A stretch of DNA of 64,000 nucleotides from Candidula unifasciata (GCA_905116865.2 CAJHNH020002708.1:1-64000); one strand, 5' to 3'; shown: positions 32,956 to 43,877, counted from the stretch's first letter. Translations and numbers: made by a program. Notes: a model not told the origin generated them from the letters alone.

Positions 32956-33199
32956 GAAAAGAAGCAACGAATGAAAACTGTATTGTCAAAGAGGATATAA
33001 ACGAATACAGACATGTCGCAGCCAATAGGCAAAACAGTCTGCTATGGTTGGCTGTCGATAAACACAACACCTATCTTCACAACTGCTCTACAAACCATGT
33101 GCGCACTTGCACACACCCACCACTTTAAAAAAATGAAACTAAACATATCAACGCAGAGGGCGCGTTTCACCGAAAGCGTTCGATTCCTGGAAATGGGGT

Positions 33200-34225
33200 A
33201 ATCCCGTGAAAATGACGAACTGGCAGAACCGAAATAGGAAAAGACGGGGCTTGCTAGTTTAACATGTGAATATATTTTATTTTATACCCCTCATGTGGGT
33301 TTAGATTAGGTTAAATCCTAGATTACTTTTCCTTTCATATATTATACTAGTTCTGCTACCTTGTTTCATTCAGTTCCTTTTGTTGATATCTGGAAATATA
33401 GTAGCAAGTGTTTCCGAAATAAAACTGAATTCTAGGATATAAGGTAAGTAATGGTAATTCGTCGTTTTCGTGAAATTATGTAATTTATAGAAAATACTGT
33501 GTACTTTATATGTTGTTGTAATTACAGCAGTGGGTTTTGTAGTTACAAGAATAGTGTCACCGAGTGTTAAACAGTGAGGTATCAGAACAATAACCTTACA
33601 GACGTAGACTGACGCATACTGTACTAGAGGCAAGAAAAGGTCATTTATTATTGCGGCACACTAGACATTATAAAAAAGACAGTTTAAAATGTTAGTGTAG
33701 TAAATATTTTTATTTCGGTTAAAAGGATTCGTGTGTGTGTGTTTTTTTTTTTTTTGTGTGGCTTTACTCCTTTGAATTCGGTTATTATATTGACCATGGC
33801 ATATGGGTTATGAGCAAAGTTTCAAAATTTTAACATAGTGGGTCAAAGTCACATTCATGTAATTTGACGAATACACGTTTGCGTTGATTTCGACATCCGT
33901 ATAGGCGTCGACCCCTTCAGTAAGCAAACGCAAAATTCAGAACATTAAATTAATCTTTAGACAAACACATTTTCCACCGGAATTAAAATGCGTTTAACTA
34001 TCGTTCCGTGTCTCCAACTTTCACTGATACGTGTTAAACATGTGATAAAATTAGAAATATAACTACGTAGATTGGTCTTAAAAGTATACAAATGTGGGTT
34101 CTATACTCTGTTCAGACATTTAAACGTTGTGGTTACCTTGCTAGTGTTTGTCATAATTGATTTCTGTATATTTCGTTGACTATCAAAATTATTGTCTAAA
34201 TAAGTTATTGGCGTGCTGCTTTAAT
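33200..34225. other. Intergenic, no recognised feature
   Basis: AT-rich. A (GT)n-T run at about 33731-33757. No supported gene or repeat family. Confidence 0.45.
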
Positions 34226-34229
34226 TCTG

Positions 34230-34455
34230 TGTGTAGTGTAACATCTGTCGGCGTCTGTGGCTAAAGCTTTGCGAACGCGCTTCATAATGCCTGGGTGTCT
34301 GGTTTGATTCCAGCTGCGGGCCTCGCGTTGGTTTCGACAGTGGTATCGAGAAGCCGACCATCCAGTATGCAATGGCAAACTACTGGACGTAAATTTGCCT
34401 AGAAAAACCACAACAGCCAATGCTGGTGTTGGTTCTGCAACGCCCTGTAAAGGAT
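34230..34455 (+). mobile_element. SINE-B copy
   Basis: tRNA-like head with GTCTGTGGCTAAAGC and B box GGTTTGATTCC. Body GCG.TGGTTTCGACAGTGGTATCGAGA...GC.AACTACTG.AC..., end ...AACAGCCAATGCTGG.GTTGGTTCTGCAACG. Sister copies at 32725 (-) and 34995 (+). Confidence 0.75.
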
Positions 34456-34746
34456 ATGCAACTAACAGTGTAAAATCTGATCTCTCTATAAATGGTGTCT
34501 TCAGTATGTGTGTTCTCCTTCCAAATAACTTATGTGTAGTTCAACTGTTCATTCTACATTTGCCAAATCATCTGTTTTTCTTCGCATGCCTTTTTTATTT
34601 GCATGCTTGTTTTCTTTGCGTGCACCCCCCCCCCCCCCCACCCTCCCACTTATCAGAAAATTATCAGCGGCAGCATTGAGATCTTTCAGTCGGGAACTCT
34701 CCACGCAGTCAGTGTCAGTGTTTCCAACACAACATTTGTTCAGCAC

Positions 34747-34970
34747 TTAGTCAATGGGTACCTCTAGGAAATGGGTACCAGAGTGATACTCTGGGGTAAA
34801 TGGAGGAACGTCGCTGTAGCTACAGAGTTATGTGCGAACGGCGACACAGGCGGACAGTTCTAATCAGTTGTCCGTACTGGTGGCAGAGCACTTATGGTTT
34901 ATAACCGGGTGCAATGACGCTGGTTCACATCTACCGACTTTACCTTTACCATTACCTTTAGTCAATGGGT
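34747..34970 (+). mobile_element. 5'-truncated SINE-C with 13-bp target duplication
   Basis: TTAGTCAATGGGT occurs at 34747-34759 and 34958-34970 around the body of a SINE whose full-length copy is at 55978-56278. Shared blocks: CTCTAGGAAATGGGTACCAG, GATACTCTGGGGTAAATGG and GTCCGTACTGGTGGCAGAGC. Confidence 0.8.
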
Positions 34971-34994
34971 CGAATGTCTACTTTCGTTGTAGCT

Positions 34995-35205
34995 TTGCTC
35001 TGAAGTTGGCATCTGCGGCTTAGGCGTTGCGTACGCGCCGGGTTTGATCCCAGCTGCAGATGATTTGTCTTAACGTTGGTTTCGACAGTGGTACCGAGAG
35101 CTGACAGTTTAGTAGCAATATGGCGAACTACTGAACAGTTGCCTTGAAATACGACAACAGCCAAACAATGCTGGGGTTGGTACTGCAACGTCATGTAAAT
35201 GATAT
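34995..35205 (+). mobile_element. SINE-B copy
   Basis: Same order of blocks as 34230: GGGTTTGATCCCAGCTGC, GTTGGTTTCGACAGTGGTAC, GGCGAACTACTGAAC, ACAGCCAAACAATGCTGGGG. Confidence 0.75.
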
Positions 35206-35459
35206 GCAACCTTTTGTGTTTGGATGTGTGTGCGGGAAAGGGGGTGGGGTGGGATGCTCTGTAGTACCCTTATTGCACCCTTGTACGCCAACATTGCAGG
35301 GAATCACGTGGTTGTACTGTCCGGGATATGCAGTAGTGCGAGTGAATGAAAGGTCGGATGTTCTGGATACAAAACCGAAAGCTACTGGAACACTCGTACT
35401 GAGCAAGGGAGATATTCTGAAGACCAAATATGAAGACTGTTGACAAAAGACAGGAGATT

Positions 35460-35497
35460 AGACTTTTTAGGGGTGGGAAGGGGGGGGGGTGTTGTGC

Positions 35498-35558
<61 letters not shown>

Positions 35559-35810
35559 ATGTCTTGTAAATATTGTATTTTCCCTCTCACAAAAACTACA
35601 GTATTAGACCTGTTCTTCTGTTTATACATTATTTCCAGCACCAAATTACTTGGCACAAGGGGCTGTTAAACAAACTGTAAACTTATCTTACCGATTTCAC
35701 ATTACTGTCCTTGGTTTTGTTACTAAGAGTTTGTTGTGTGTGTGTGCGTGTGCGCCCCCGTGTGTGTGTGTGTGTGTGTGTATGCTCCCCCGTGTGTGTG
35801 TGTGTATGCC
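35460..35810. repeat. (TA)n and (GT)n microsatellites
   Basis: TA tract at about 35500-35554 after a G-run, and GT-rich tract at about 35733-35808. Confidence 0.9.
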
Positions 35811-35919
35811 TAATTGTTGATTTAATATATCTTAACTCAGAGATATAACAAACGAATGAGCGTAAAACCGCCTAATCACATAACAGCCAATGCTGAGGTC
35901 AGTAGTCAGTTTGGGGAAT

Positions 35920-37590
35920 TCTTCTTCTCATTCTTCAGCATTCCGAGCCCCTGAAGTTCATTGCTGCAAATATCAACCGCCTCCATTCATCTCTCTGGTT
36001 AGCCTTCGCTTTCCAGTTGGTGACACCAACTTTATGAAGCCCTGTATAGACATTATCTCTCCATCGTCTTCTTGGTCGTGGTATACGACCATTCTCACTT
36101 GTGTATACAGTTTTTACTTCTCTGTCATCTGACATTCTTTCAAAATGCCCTAACTATTTCAGTCTAATAGCTCTCATGATGCCAATGATCAGAGGTGATT
36201 GAAACAGATTATGAACTTCGTTGTTGCTTCTCACTCTCCATTTCCCGCTGTTTGTAACTCTGATGGGTCCAAAGATTTGTCGTAACTCTTGTTTTCGAAA
36301 AACTGTAATAAGGCTTCATCCCTTTTAGTTGTGCTCCAAGTTTCAAAGCCATATAAAACGACTGCTCTTATCAACGTTTTATATATTTTTATCTTCGTGT
36401 TGCGAGACCGACTCTTTGACTTTAGCAGATGTTGAAGGACATAGTATTTTTTTTTTCCATATTGTATTCTAGATTGTATTTCTTTTCTCAACATGCTGGA
36501 ACAGTTAAAGTTTGCACCCAAGTACCTACTGTTTCCGTTCGTTTGATTTTCATATTATCGACTTGTATATGGCCGGAGTTTATATCCTTTCCCTGTCTAG
36601 TTATTATCATGTATTCTTTCTTATCTTGATTGATAACTAGTCCCATTTTGTTGAGCTGATTCTTTTGAGAAAGTCAGTGTTTTAACAGCCTCTAGTTTAT
36701 TTTCTCCAACGATATCATCAGCATATGGAATTCTTGTAGTATCCCTGTAGTTTCTCCTATAGTACACTCATGTTTCAATTTCCTTGTAATTTACTCCAGG
36801 GTCAAGTTGAAAAGAAGTGGGAACAACATCACCTTGCTTTAAACCAGATATTATTTGAAAAAGATCTGACTTTCTACCGTTATATGCTACTAAATTACTA
36901 GTGTCTTCCATAAATAATTTGGTCATGGTAATTACCTTCTTTGGTATTCCAAAGTCCTTCCTAGCATTCCATAAAGTGTTTCTATTTACACTATCATACG
37001 CCTTTTAAAAACCCACAAGAACATTATGTACTTCTCTTCTATATTCCCAATTTTGCTCTACTATTTGCAGTAAAATAAATATCTGATCTATTGTTGATCT
37101 GTTCTGTCAGAAACCCGCTTGGTTATCTCCCAGTATGTCTTTGTCGCATAGTTTTAGCTTGTTTAGCAGTACCTCCGATAGTATCTTATAGCTTGTAGAT
37201 AATAGCGACATTCCTCTATAATTTTCACATGTATACTTGTCTCCTTTCTTTAAAATGGGCTTTAATAAAGACATTTTCCATTAATTTTATTAATTCATAA
37301 ATCTTTACATGTAATACATGACCACCTTCTTGTAAAAGTTCAGCTGCAGCAATTCCATCAGCACCAGTTGCTCTATTGTTTTTAAGCCGTGTTATCAGTT
37401 TGTTGTTGTTGTTAATCTCAGTCATGTGAATTTCATTACTTGCTCTGCCGTGCTTTGCTTCTTTGGGCGCCTTTTTATTTTCATCAATTCCCACATGCAT
37501 CGGTAACCAGGCATATAGTAACATTCTTCCTGTATAAGGCCTACTGTACCCATTGGTAATGTCGGTTCTTGAATCAAGTAAACTCAACTA
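35920..37590 (-). mobile_element. Degenerate LINE, RT to 3' end
   Basis: Going 5' to 3' on the - strand: NNRATGADGIAAAELLQEGG (early RT, 37225-37587), RT core through about 36700 with stops, then IYKTLIRAVVLYGFETWS (36231-36521), and finally GRIPRPRRRWRDNV at 35935-36135. The order and motifs are those of an RTE/CR1-type ORF2. About 1.6 kb survives. Not coding today. Confidence 0.75.
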
Positions 37591-37615
37591 TGATAAACCA
37601 TTTCTAGCGCAATTA

Positions 37616-37695
37616 GCACAGCCTTCGCTGTTAAGGTTGATGAGGCCTGGGGACAGCACAGCCTTCGCTGTTAAGGTTGATGAGGCCTGGGGACA
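37616..37695. repeat. 40-bp tandem duplication
   Basis: Two identical 40-bp units starting GCACAGCCTTCGCTG, followed by the first five bases of a third. Lies about 250 bp from the retroelement at 37945. Confidence 0.9.
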
Positions 37696-37944
37696 GCACA
37701 TCCTTGCCATACTACTCAGTTATTTCAATTATTGCATTGTTGAACTTCTATCATTTTTTGTGCAGCCCCTTAAAACAAATTATGTCTTTTATAATGCTAC
37801 TGCTTTTACGAAACACGCATTTTTCTGTAGTTACTTTTCTGTTATTTCGTACGAATTCGAGGTTGTATGGATGTAGTAATATGTTTTAATAAGTTAGTAG
37901 TTTTGTAATGTTTAGAATCAAAAGTTTTAACTTTTTGGGCAGTT

Positions 37945-38352
37945 CAATAAGAATAAACTCACAGGGAGCAAGTACAGCGGGGATCTACAGTCATCAGTAG
38001 AAATTATCCTCTTTCGACACACGTTTCGGCCCACGATTCCTAAACGTATTCGGAGGTGGGCCCACCTGAGTTCATGAAGCTCAGGGCTGCTTCCCCGCTG
38101 CACAGAATTACCGGATGGTGTTATTATTTCGGCCAGAGACAAGACGACTTAGTGGTTTCGAAGGAGGTACTGTGAGATAAGAAGCCGCCACGGCAGCGTA
38201 ATTAGAACAGTCCGCATGCCTGGACGACCGAGCGACAAGCTTACTTTGGTTTACCGGACACATGTTGGACTTTTATTAGCAGTTGGCAGAGGGACACTGG
38301 CAGACAATTCGTACACGATGGACTTTCAAAGGGATGAGAAACTCCTTTCCGC
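37945..38352 (-). repeat. Terminal direct repeat, 3' copy of the element
   Basis: Compared line by line with 41944-42351: no differences seen over 408 bp. It starts 17 bp beyond the stop codon of the pol ORF, so it serves as the whole 3' UTR. Contains palindrome AGGTGGGCCCACCT (38054-38067) and arms CAGCGGGG (37975-37982)/CCCCGCTG (38093-38100). Confidence 0.92.
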
Positions 38353-38369
38353 TAGACACCCGGACCAGC

Positions 38370-41300
38370 TCACCGAGGCCCGTCCCCTACGTTGTTGCGC
38401 TGCGTCCACAGCCAGCTAGAGGCCCTTTCGGCTGCCTCTCCCAGTTTTTTGAGTGTTCGTTTCCGTTCATTACCGCGCAATCCTAGTTCTTTAACCACAT
38501 TGTAGAGCGAAGTGGAAACGAGGCCTCTCGCTCCCACTTCGACGGCAAATACCCGTACTGTGTAAGCCTCGTTTCTCCTCAAACCGGCTGCTAAATCACT
38601 GTATTTCTCGAGCTTATACAAATGATTCTCCTCCATCCGCGACTCAAACGGGACCGTCAACTCAATCAGGATGAGTTGCCGTTTTTGCGCAGAATGGAGA
38701 ACGATGTCCGGTCGCAGGCCGGTTTTACGGATCAACTCGGGATACCGTTCATGTCCTGGCAGATCAACCGCCAGTAACCAGTCTCTCGCAGAGTCTAGCA
38801 CCGATGGAGCGAATGCGTTTTGGTTGACCTTACCTTTTGGAACCTGCCCAGCCTTGAGGAAACGAATGGGGACGCTACTAGAACTGGCTCTGGCGTTAGC
38901 CCTCATTCTAGCCTGGTCGACAACGGCTGCTAACTCCTTTAGCACCTTGTTGTGGCGCCAGGTATAGCGGCCTTGACCTAGAGCTTTCCTGCACGCGGAC
39001 AGGACGTGCTCAAGAGTTTGCTTTGATTTGCACAACGGGCAAGTCGGATCGTTGGTCGCAGACCATTTAACCATGTTAACACCGGACGGTAATACATCGT
39101 ACGCCGAACGAACGTTAAAGCTCAGTCGCAGCGGGGTCATCCGCCAGATCTCACCCCATGTGAGTATTCTCGGCAATGCGCTCTCCAGGCTGACCCAATG
39201 GCCCTGCTGCGACTGTTGGGCTGCTTTCTGGACCCGAACCTCGTTTTCGTTGTCCCTCACCGTTTGTATCACCATGTCTCGGCGCTCTTTGGCTGAGGCC
39301 TTTGACCACCAATTGACTTTCCCGTGCCCTAGGCCTCGACGGTCGGTTTGTGTGTAACCCATTACCTCCTTCAATTTTAGTGCGTTCTGAGCAGATTCAA
39401 TCGCATCGAGGACCCTCCACTTGGTTCCAGTCTTTAGAGCGGGCTGGACAGCGGTGACATTTGGGTCTGAAGACTCGCGCAAAAGCATGGCGAGCCTTAC
39501 CTTGCCGACTTTAAACTCTTCTGTTATCGACTTGAACGGAAGTACCAGCTTAGCCTGTTTGCGATATAGAGCCACGTCGGTCAGACAAGGCGGTGCTCCA
39601 ATCCACTTTCTTAAGGCTGTGTTGATTTTTTTCTCCATGGCTTCAACTGCAGTCATCGTCACCTCGTAGACTAGCAGTGGCCATAGGAGCTTTGGAATCA
39701 ACATGAATTGGAGACACCATACCTTGAATTTCCCGACCAGCCTGCATCGCTCGATCGCGAGCAGGCCTGTAGCCAGTGACTCATGTATTCGCCGGACTTC
39801 CGCTCTGTCAGATAACTTCGAATCGTAAACGCGACCGAGACTCTTCACCGGTTTCTCCAGAACCGTAGGGATCTTGTTCCTTGCCACCGTAAAACTGATT
39901 GCCGAAACCTTGCCCTTATGGATTGACAGACTCCTCGACTTCTGCGGTTTAAACTGCATACCGCTCCATTGGACCACCGCGTCCAATCTATTCAGGATCG
40001 TGCGGGCAGACTCCTCGCTGCCCGTTATAATAGTCGTGTCATCCATAAATGCGCGCAGTGGCGGCAACCAGTGATCCCCTATTTGAAGGCCCAGTCCGTA
40101 GCCGGCCGCCCCGTCTAACACGATCTGCATTGCCATGACAAACAGTATAGGTGAGATCGTACACCCCATAGCTATCCCAATCTGCAACTCAGTCCACCTC
40201 GTGGTAAACGTCGAGGTAGAGAAGCGCAAAGCGAACTTGGAGAAATATTGCTCGACCATTTGACTGATCTGTGTCGGTACGTGAAACATGCGAAGGGCTC
40301 GCCACAGTAGCCTATGGGGGACTGCCCCGTAGGCGTTGGCTAAGTCCAACCATATAACGTGCAAATCGGTTCTCTCATGCTTGGCTCTCTGGATAGCCTC
40401 CCAGATCATGGTCGCGTGTTCAAGGCACCCAGGAACGCCTGGAATACCACCCTTCTGAACACTCGTATCTATGTACTTGTTAGTCATCAGATACTGTGTG
40501 AGCCGGCGAGCCATGACTGAGAAGAATATCTTACCCTCAACATTCAACAGCGATATGGGCCTGAATTGGGAAAGACTCTTCGAGTCCTGCTCTTTGGGAA
40601 TGTAGACCCCATTTGCCTTTGACCACTCTGGACATATGTGATTGCGGATCCACGCTTGTCTCAACAAGACGTGAAGCATTTTTAGGATTTTCGGGCAACG
40701 CTTGTAAAGAACGTACGGAACACCGTTCGGACCTGGGGCAGACTTGCCGCTGGCTTTTTTCACAACGTCCTCAACCTCAGACCAAAGGGGAGGTACCATT
40801 TTAAATGGTACCTTCGGCACCGAAGGCTGTTTGAGTCCGCTAAGGATCTCTGGATTGTCATCGAGAGGCTCACTCCTCTTTTTATCCGAGTACATCTTGC
40901 GTAGATGTAGCTCTAGTTCTTCCTGACTGACAACCAGAGTCCCAGACTTCGGTTGCTCGAATAGACCTCGGGCAAACTGATACGGGTCCCTAAAGAATTT
41001 TCTCTCGCTCCCTTTTGGTTCTCCGTCTGTTGTTACAGAAACGCTCGGCGCGACAGAGGGCACTGTGTTTGTTCTTTAAGTGCACACCCACACTTCATAC
41101 AGCCCCTCCCGTTCGCTGCCTGTAGCGGCTTTGAACCGTTTTCTGAGGGCATTCTTGTCTGCCCGACACTTCAGAATGTCCCTCTGCCTTCTGCTAATAT
41201 TCTGCTTGGCACCCGGTTGTGCCTTTACTACTGTCCCGAACTCGCGGGAGCAGTGTTCGTATATTACATCACCAAATTTAGTAAGCTTGTCGCCTAGCGG

Positions 41301-41747
41301 CTTCTTGTTTAGAGTTTGTTTAAGTATCTCACATAATGTACCCTCCAACTTACACCACACCACCTTCTCGCTCGCAGGTGGAAACCTGATCTTGGAACGG
41401 ACTTCTTCAGAAATCATCAAAGGTGCTCCTCCGCAGTCGACGTCATGGGCCTCTCCGGGCGAGTGGGGTTCACCCTGCCCGTCGTACCCTGACGACTCAG
41501 AAACTACCACAGGAGTGGTAGTTTTGCGACGGCGTTTACTGCGTGGAGCACCCTCGCATTTCATTCTTCCGGCATGCGTTCTCAGACCATGCAACCCCGT
41601 GAAGCTTTTCCCACATGTACAGAGCCAGCCCGGACGTTGGGCGAGTGTCTCAGTCCGGGGGCTAGCAAAGTCATCAACGAAGGTATCAATCAGATTGGGC
41701 CCTTCATTCTCCCCCCCCCCCCCCCTTTCGGAGGGCCCTGGGGGCAT
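38370..41747 (-). CDS. Pol-like protein: zinc finger, reverse transcriptase, restriction-like endonuclease (one in-frame stop)
   Basis: ATG at 41747, terminal TGA at 38372-38370, 1126 codons in one frame including an internal TAA at 41078-41076 (codon 224). N-terminal finger C-x-C-x12-H-x5-C (C43, C45, H58, C64). RT: SAPGPNGVP (about codon 336), motif A LDLANAYGAVPH (about 467-478), motif B GIAMGCTISP (about 524-533), catalytic FMDD (about 567-570, near 40038-40049). C-terminal part: CPLCKSKQTLEHVLSAC knuckle (near 39000-39045), then RPDIVLH...LIELTVPF, the PD-(D/E)XK endonuclease (near 38648-38718). Family knowledge: such proteins nick DNA and prime reverse transcription at the nick, with RLE-type elements often site-specific. 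A poly-C run at 41711-41725 encodes the early Gly run and could slip. The internal stop may be a mutation or suppressed. The region downstream could also start separately, but no ATG is at the right place. Confidence 0.88.
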
Positions 41748-41943
41748 ATTTCATTGTGGTCGTACGAAATCGGAGGTATTATACTGTGTTAGGGGTGATC
41801 AACCCGGTCCACAGTCGACATCTGTCTCCAGATGTCAGTTTATCCCCCCGGCGATACCGGGGGGCCAGTCTTTCCATAGGTGTCAAAAGGTCTTTCCCTA
41901 TAGTCACCAGTCTTTCCTGGTAGTCTTGTGGGCTAGCCACGTA

Positions 41944-42351
41944 CAATAAGAATAAACTCACAGGGAGCAAGTACAGCGGGGATCTACAGTCATCAGTAGA
42001 AATTATCCTCTTTCGACACACGTTTCGGCCCACGATTCCTAAACGTATTCGGAGGTGGGCCCACCTGAGTTCATGAAGCTCAGGGCTGCTTCCCCGCTGC
42101 ACAGAATTACCGGATGGTGTTATTATTTCGGCCAGAGACAAGACGACTTAGTGGTTTCGAAGGAGGTACTGTGAGATAAGAAGCCGCCACGGCAGCGTAA
42201 TTAGAACAGTCCGCATGCCTGGACGACCGAGCGACAAGCTTACTTTGGTTTACCGGACACATGTTGGACTTTTATTAGCAGTTGGCAGAGGGACACTGGC
42301 AGACAATTCGTACACGATGGACTTTCAAAGGGATGAGAAACTCCTTTCCGC
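41944..42351 (-). repeat. Terminal direct repeat, 5' copy of the element
   Basis: Identical to 37945-38352. Lies upstream of the ORF on the - strand, separated from its ATG by about 196 bp. An open frame (42141-41779, - strand) starts inside this copy and ends 31 bp before the main ATG, so any genomic-length transcript carries this upstream frame. Confidence 0.92.
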
Positions 42352-42369
42352 AGTTCAAAATATATCTAT

Positions 42370-42630
42370 GCATCAACGCTGCTTGAAAGCAAAGGTACTC
42401 CGCTTGGAGTGCCAATGTTGATATCGGGAGGTCGTGGATTCGGGTCCTGGCGGCGGCCAGACTTTTTCAAAAAGGACAATGAGTGGGTACCAGGTACTGT
42501 CCTGGGAAGTAACGGCGGCCAGTGCGATGCTGAAAACATCAACCACCAAGTGCCGTTTGGTCTATAAAATATAGGTCTAGCCCTATATACCCAAGATGCC
42601 TTAAAGAGTGTAAAAGGGTCCTTTACTTAA
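42370..42630 (+). mobile_element. SINE-A copy
   Basis: B-box-like GGATTCGGGTCC, poly-T/A spacer, GAGTGGGTACCAGGTACTGT, CACCAAGTGCCG, TTGGTCTATAAAATATAGG, ending AAAGGGTCCTTTACTTA. Begins just beyond the right end of the retroelement. Confidence 0.7.
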
Positions 42631-42694
42631 TGCTGCTATAAATTAATTTCGTTCTAGATTTTTGAAGTATACTAAAACAATGATGATGGTAACA

Positions 42695-42850
42695 TCCAAC
42701 CCCACCAGGACATCACACGATAAACACCCGGTAATATAAAGTGCCAACATTCAGTTGAGGATCAGCACCTGGGGACAGGTCCCAGAAACCCCGTAGGTTG
42801 GGTTATATTAGGGCCCCCGACAACAGTTAGGGTGGGGCTTTAAAACAACA
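42695..42850 (-). mobile_element. SINE-D copy, diverged
   Basis: CCCCACCAGGACATCACACGATAAACACC...AAAGTGCC...CCCAGAAACC...GGGTGGGGCTTTAAA follows the order of the copy at 48490. The GCCAGGG hairpin is eroded. Confidence 0.6.
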
Positions 42851-43024
42851 ACAAAGCTGCGTCCCACATCGGCAGGCACGCTTAAGTATAACATTCTAGT
42901 AGGCTACATGTTCAGCCCAAGACTGACTGGAGTGCATCCAGTATGAAACATATTTATATAATTATATATTCACTAAATAGTCCGTCACCGCTGTCTGTAT
43001 TTACCACTTTTTAGGGCGTTGTAG

Positions 43025-43195
43025 ACAGGTGGTCGTGAGACTGAGGGTTTAGGACAGTGTGGCTAGTGCTGTCACCACGGACTGTACAGGTTAGGATATT
43101 TAATTGTGCCCCTTTCAGAAAAACTCTATCACCTTACCGGGGGTCGAACCCTGGGTTGTAATCACTAGGCCAGCTGATCCTCAGAAGTCAGTATA
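43025..43195 (-). mobile_element. tRNA-like SINE
   Basis: On the - strand, A-box-like TGGCCTAGTGATTA and B-box GGGTTCGACCC lie about 30 bp apart at the 5' end. A body of about 110 bp follows. No intact tRNA fold. Confidence 0.4.
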
Positions 43196-43564
43196 ATCAT
43201 AAATAAGAAAGCTATGGAGAAAACAAAGAAGAATTTCAAGAACAGCAACAACAAATTTATTAAGATATTTGCACACACGTTCTCTTTTCATTACACACAC
43301 ACACATTCACATACACGCACGCACACAAACTCTTTCAATGATCCGGCATATACGTTACAAAGCTGGATGAACTCGATGATCTAGAATTTACATTCTGTAG
43401 TAGTAATAACCAGGAGTTTTCCTCTAAAAGTGCCTGTACTCCACAGTTTATCTAAAAAAAAGGTGCCAGAGCTGATCACAGAATATCTGTTAAGGAAGCG
43501 CCGTTAACGTATTAGCTAAAAAGGTGCCGGTACCGCCTACGGTCAGAAAAAGTTCTGGTAATAA

Positions 43565-43690
43565 CCAGCTGAGGAGAGGCTGGTCGATGGTTGCAACGTC
43601 GGGTTATCATGCAGGAGACGTGGGTTCGACCCCTTGAGTGGTTTCATAGAGTAAGCTACAGAACTGAAAAAAGTGTGTGTGTGTGTGTGC
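43565..43690 (+). mobile_element. tRNA-like SINE head with (GT)n tail
   Basis: GGCTGGTCGATGGTTG (A-box-like) and GTGGGTTCGACCCC (B box) at 43620-43633, ending in a GT microsatellite. Confidence 0.4.
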
Positions 43691-43877
43691 GCTGATAGGC
43701 CATTCAGATATTTATCGTTTTTATCTTTCCCTTTGCTTTTTATTTTTTGAATTAGCAGGCGTTTTCAAATCTATTTCTCCTCATTTTTTTTTTTTATTGG
43801 TTAGCATCTTTCCAGACTATCGTGTTATATTTGCTACAATAAGGTTGTGTTACCTTATAATTATCGTTTCGTCTTTT

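Larger units (their letters stand above)
37941..42355 (-). mobile_element. R2-like (RLE-type) retroelement bounded by 408-bp direct repeats
   Basis: The insertion is 37945-42351 (4407 bp), with AGTT at 37941-37944 and 42352-42355 as a likely 4-bp target duplication. The flanking context GCAGTTCAA is shared on both sides, so the duplication could be read as up to 9 bp. Identical repeats lie at 37945-38352 and 41944-42351, offset 3999 bp. Between them is a single-frame pol-like ORF on the - strand with zinc finger, RT and PD-(D/E)XK endonuclease. The repeats do not begin TG or end CA, and no integrase, protease or gag was seen, so this is not an ordinary LTR element. The element is more GC-rich than its surroundings and looks recent because the repeats are identical. 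Confidence 0.85.

Noticed and set aside
32829..33128. 99-codon + strand frame
   Set aside because: Most of it is antisense to a SINE-B copy; no protein motif.
34395..34750. Signal-peptide-like frames
   Set aside because: They start in a SINE-B copy and run over a C homopolymer; nothing conserved.
37975..38100. Canonical hammerhead ribozyme
   Set aside because: CTGATGA and GAAAC...GTC occur, but stem I and stem II cannot both close around the core in any of the three permutations. Kept only as a structured RNA of unknown type.
38671..40926. Several + strand frames opposite the pol ORF
   Set aside because: Antisense shadows of the GC-rich - strand coding sequence.
37945..42351. Ordinary LTR retrotransposon (Gypsy/Copia/BEL) or DIRS
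   Set aside because: No gag, protease, integrase or tyrosine recombinase; repeats lack TG...CA ends; the endonuclease is PD-(D/E)XK type and the RT is non-LTR style.
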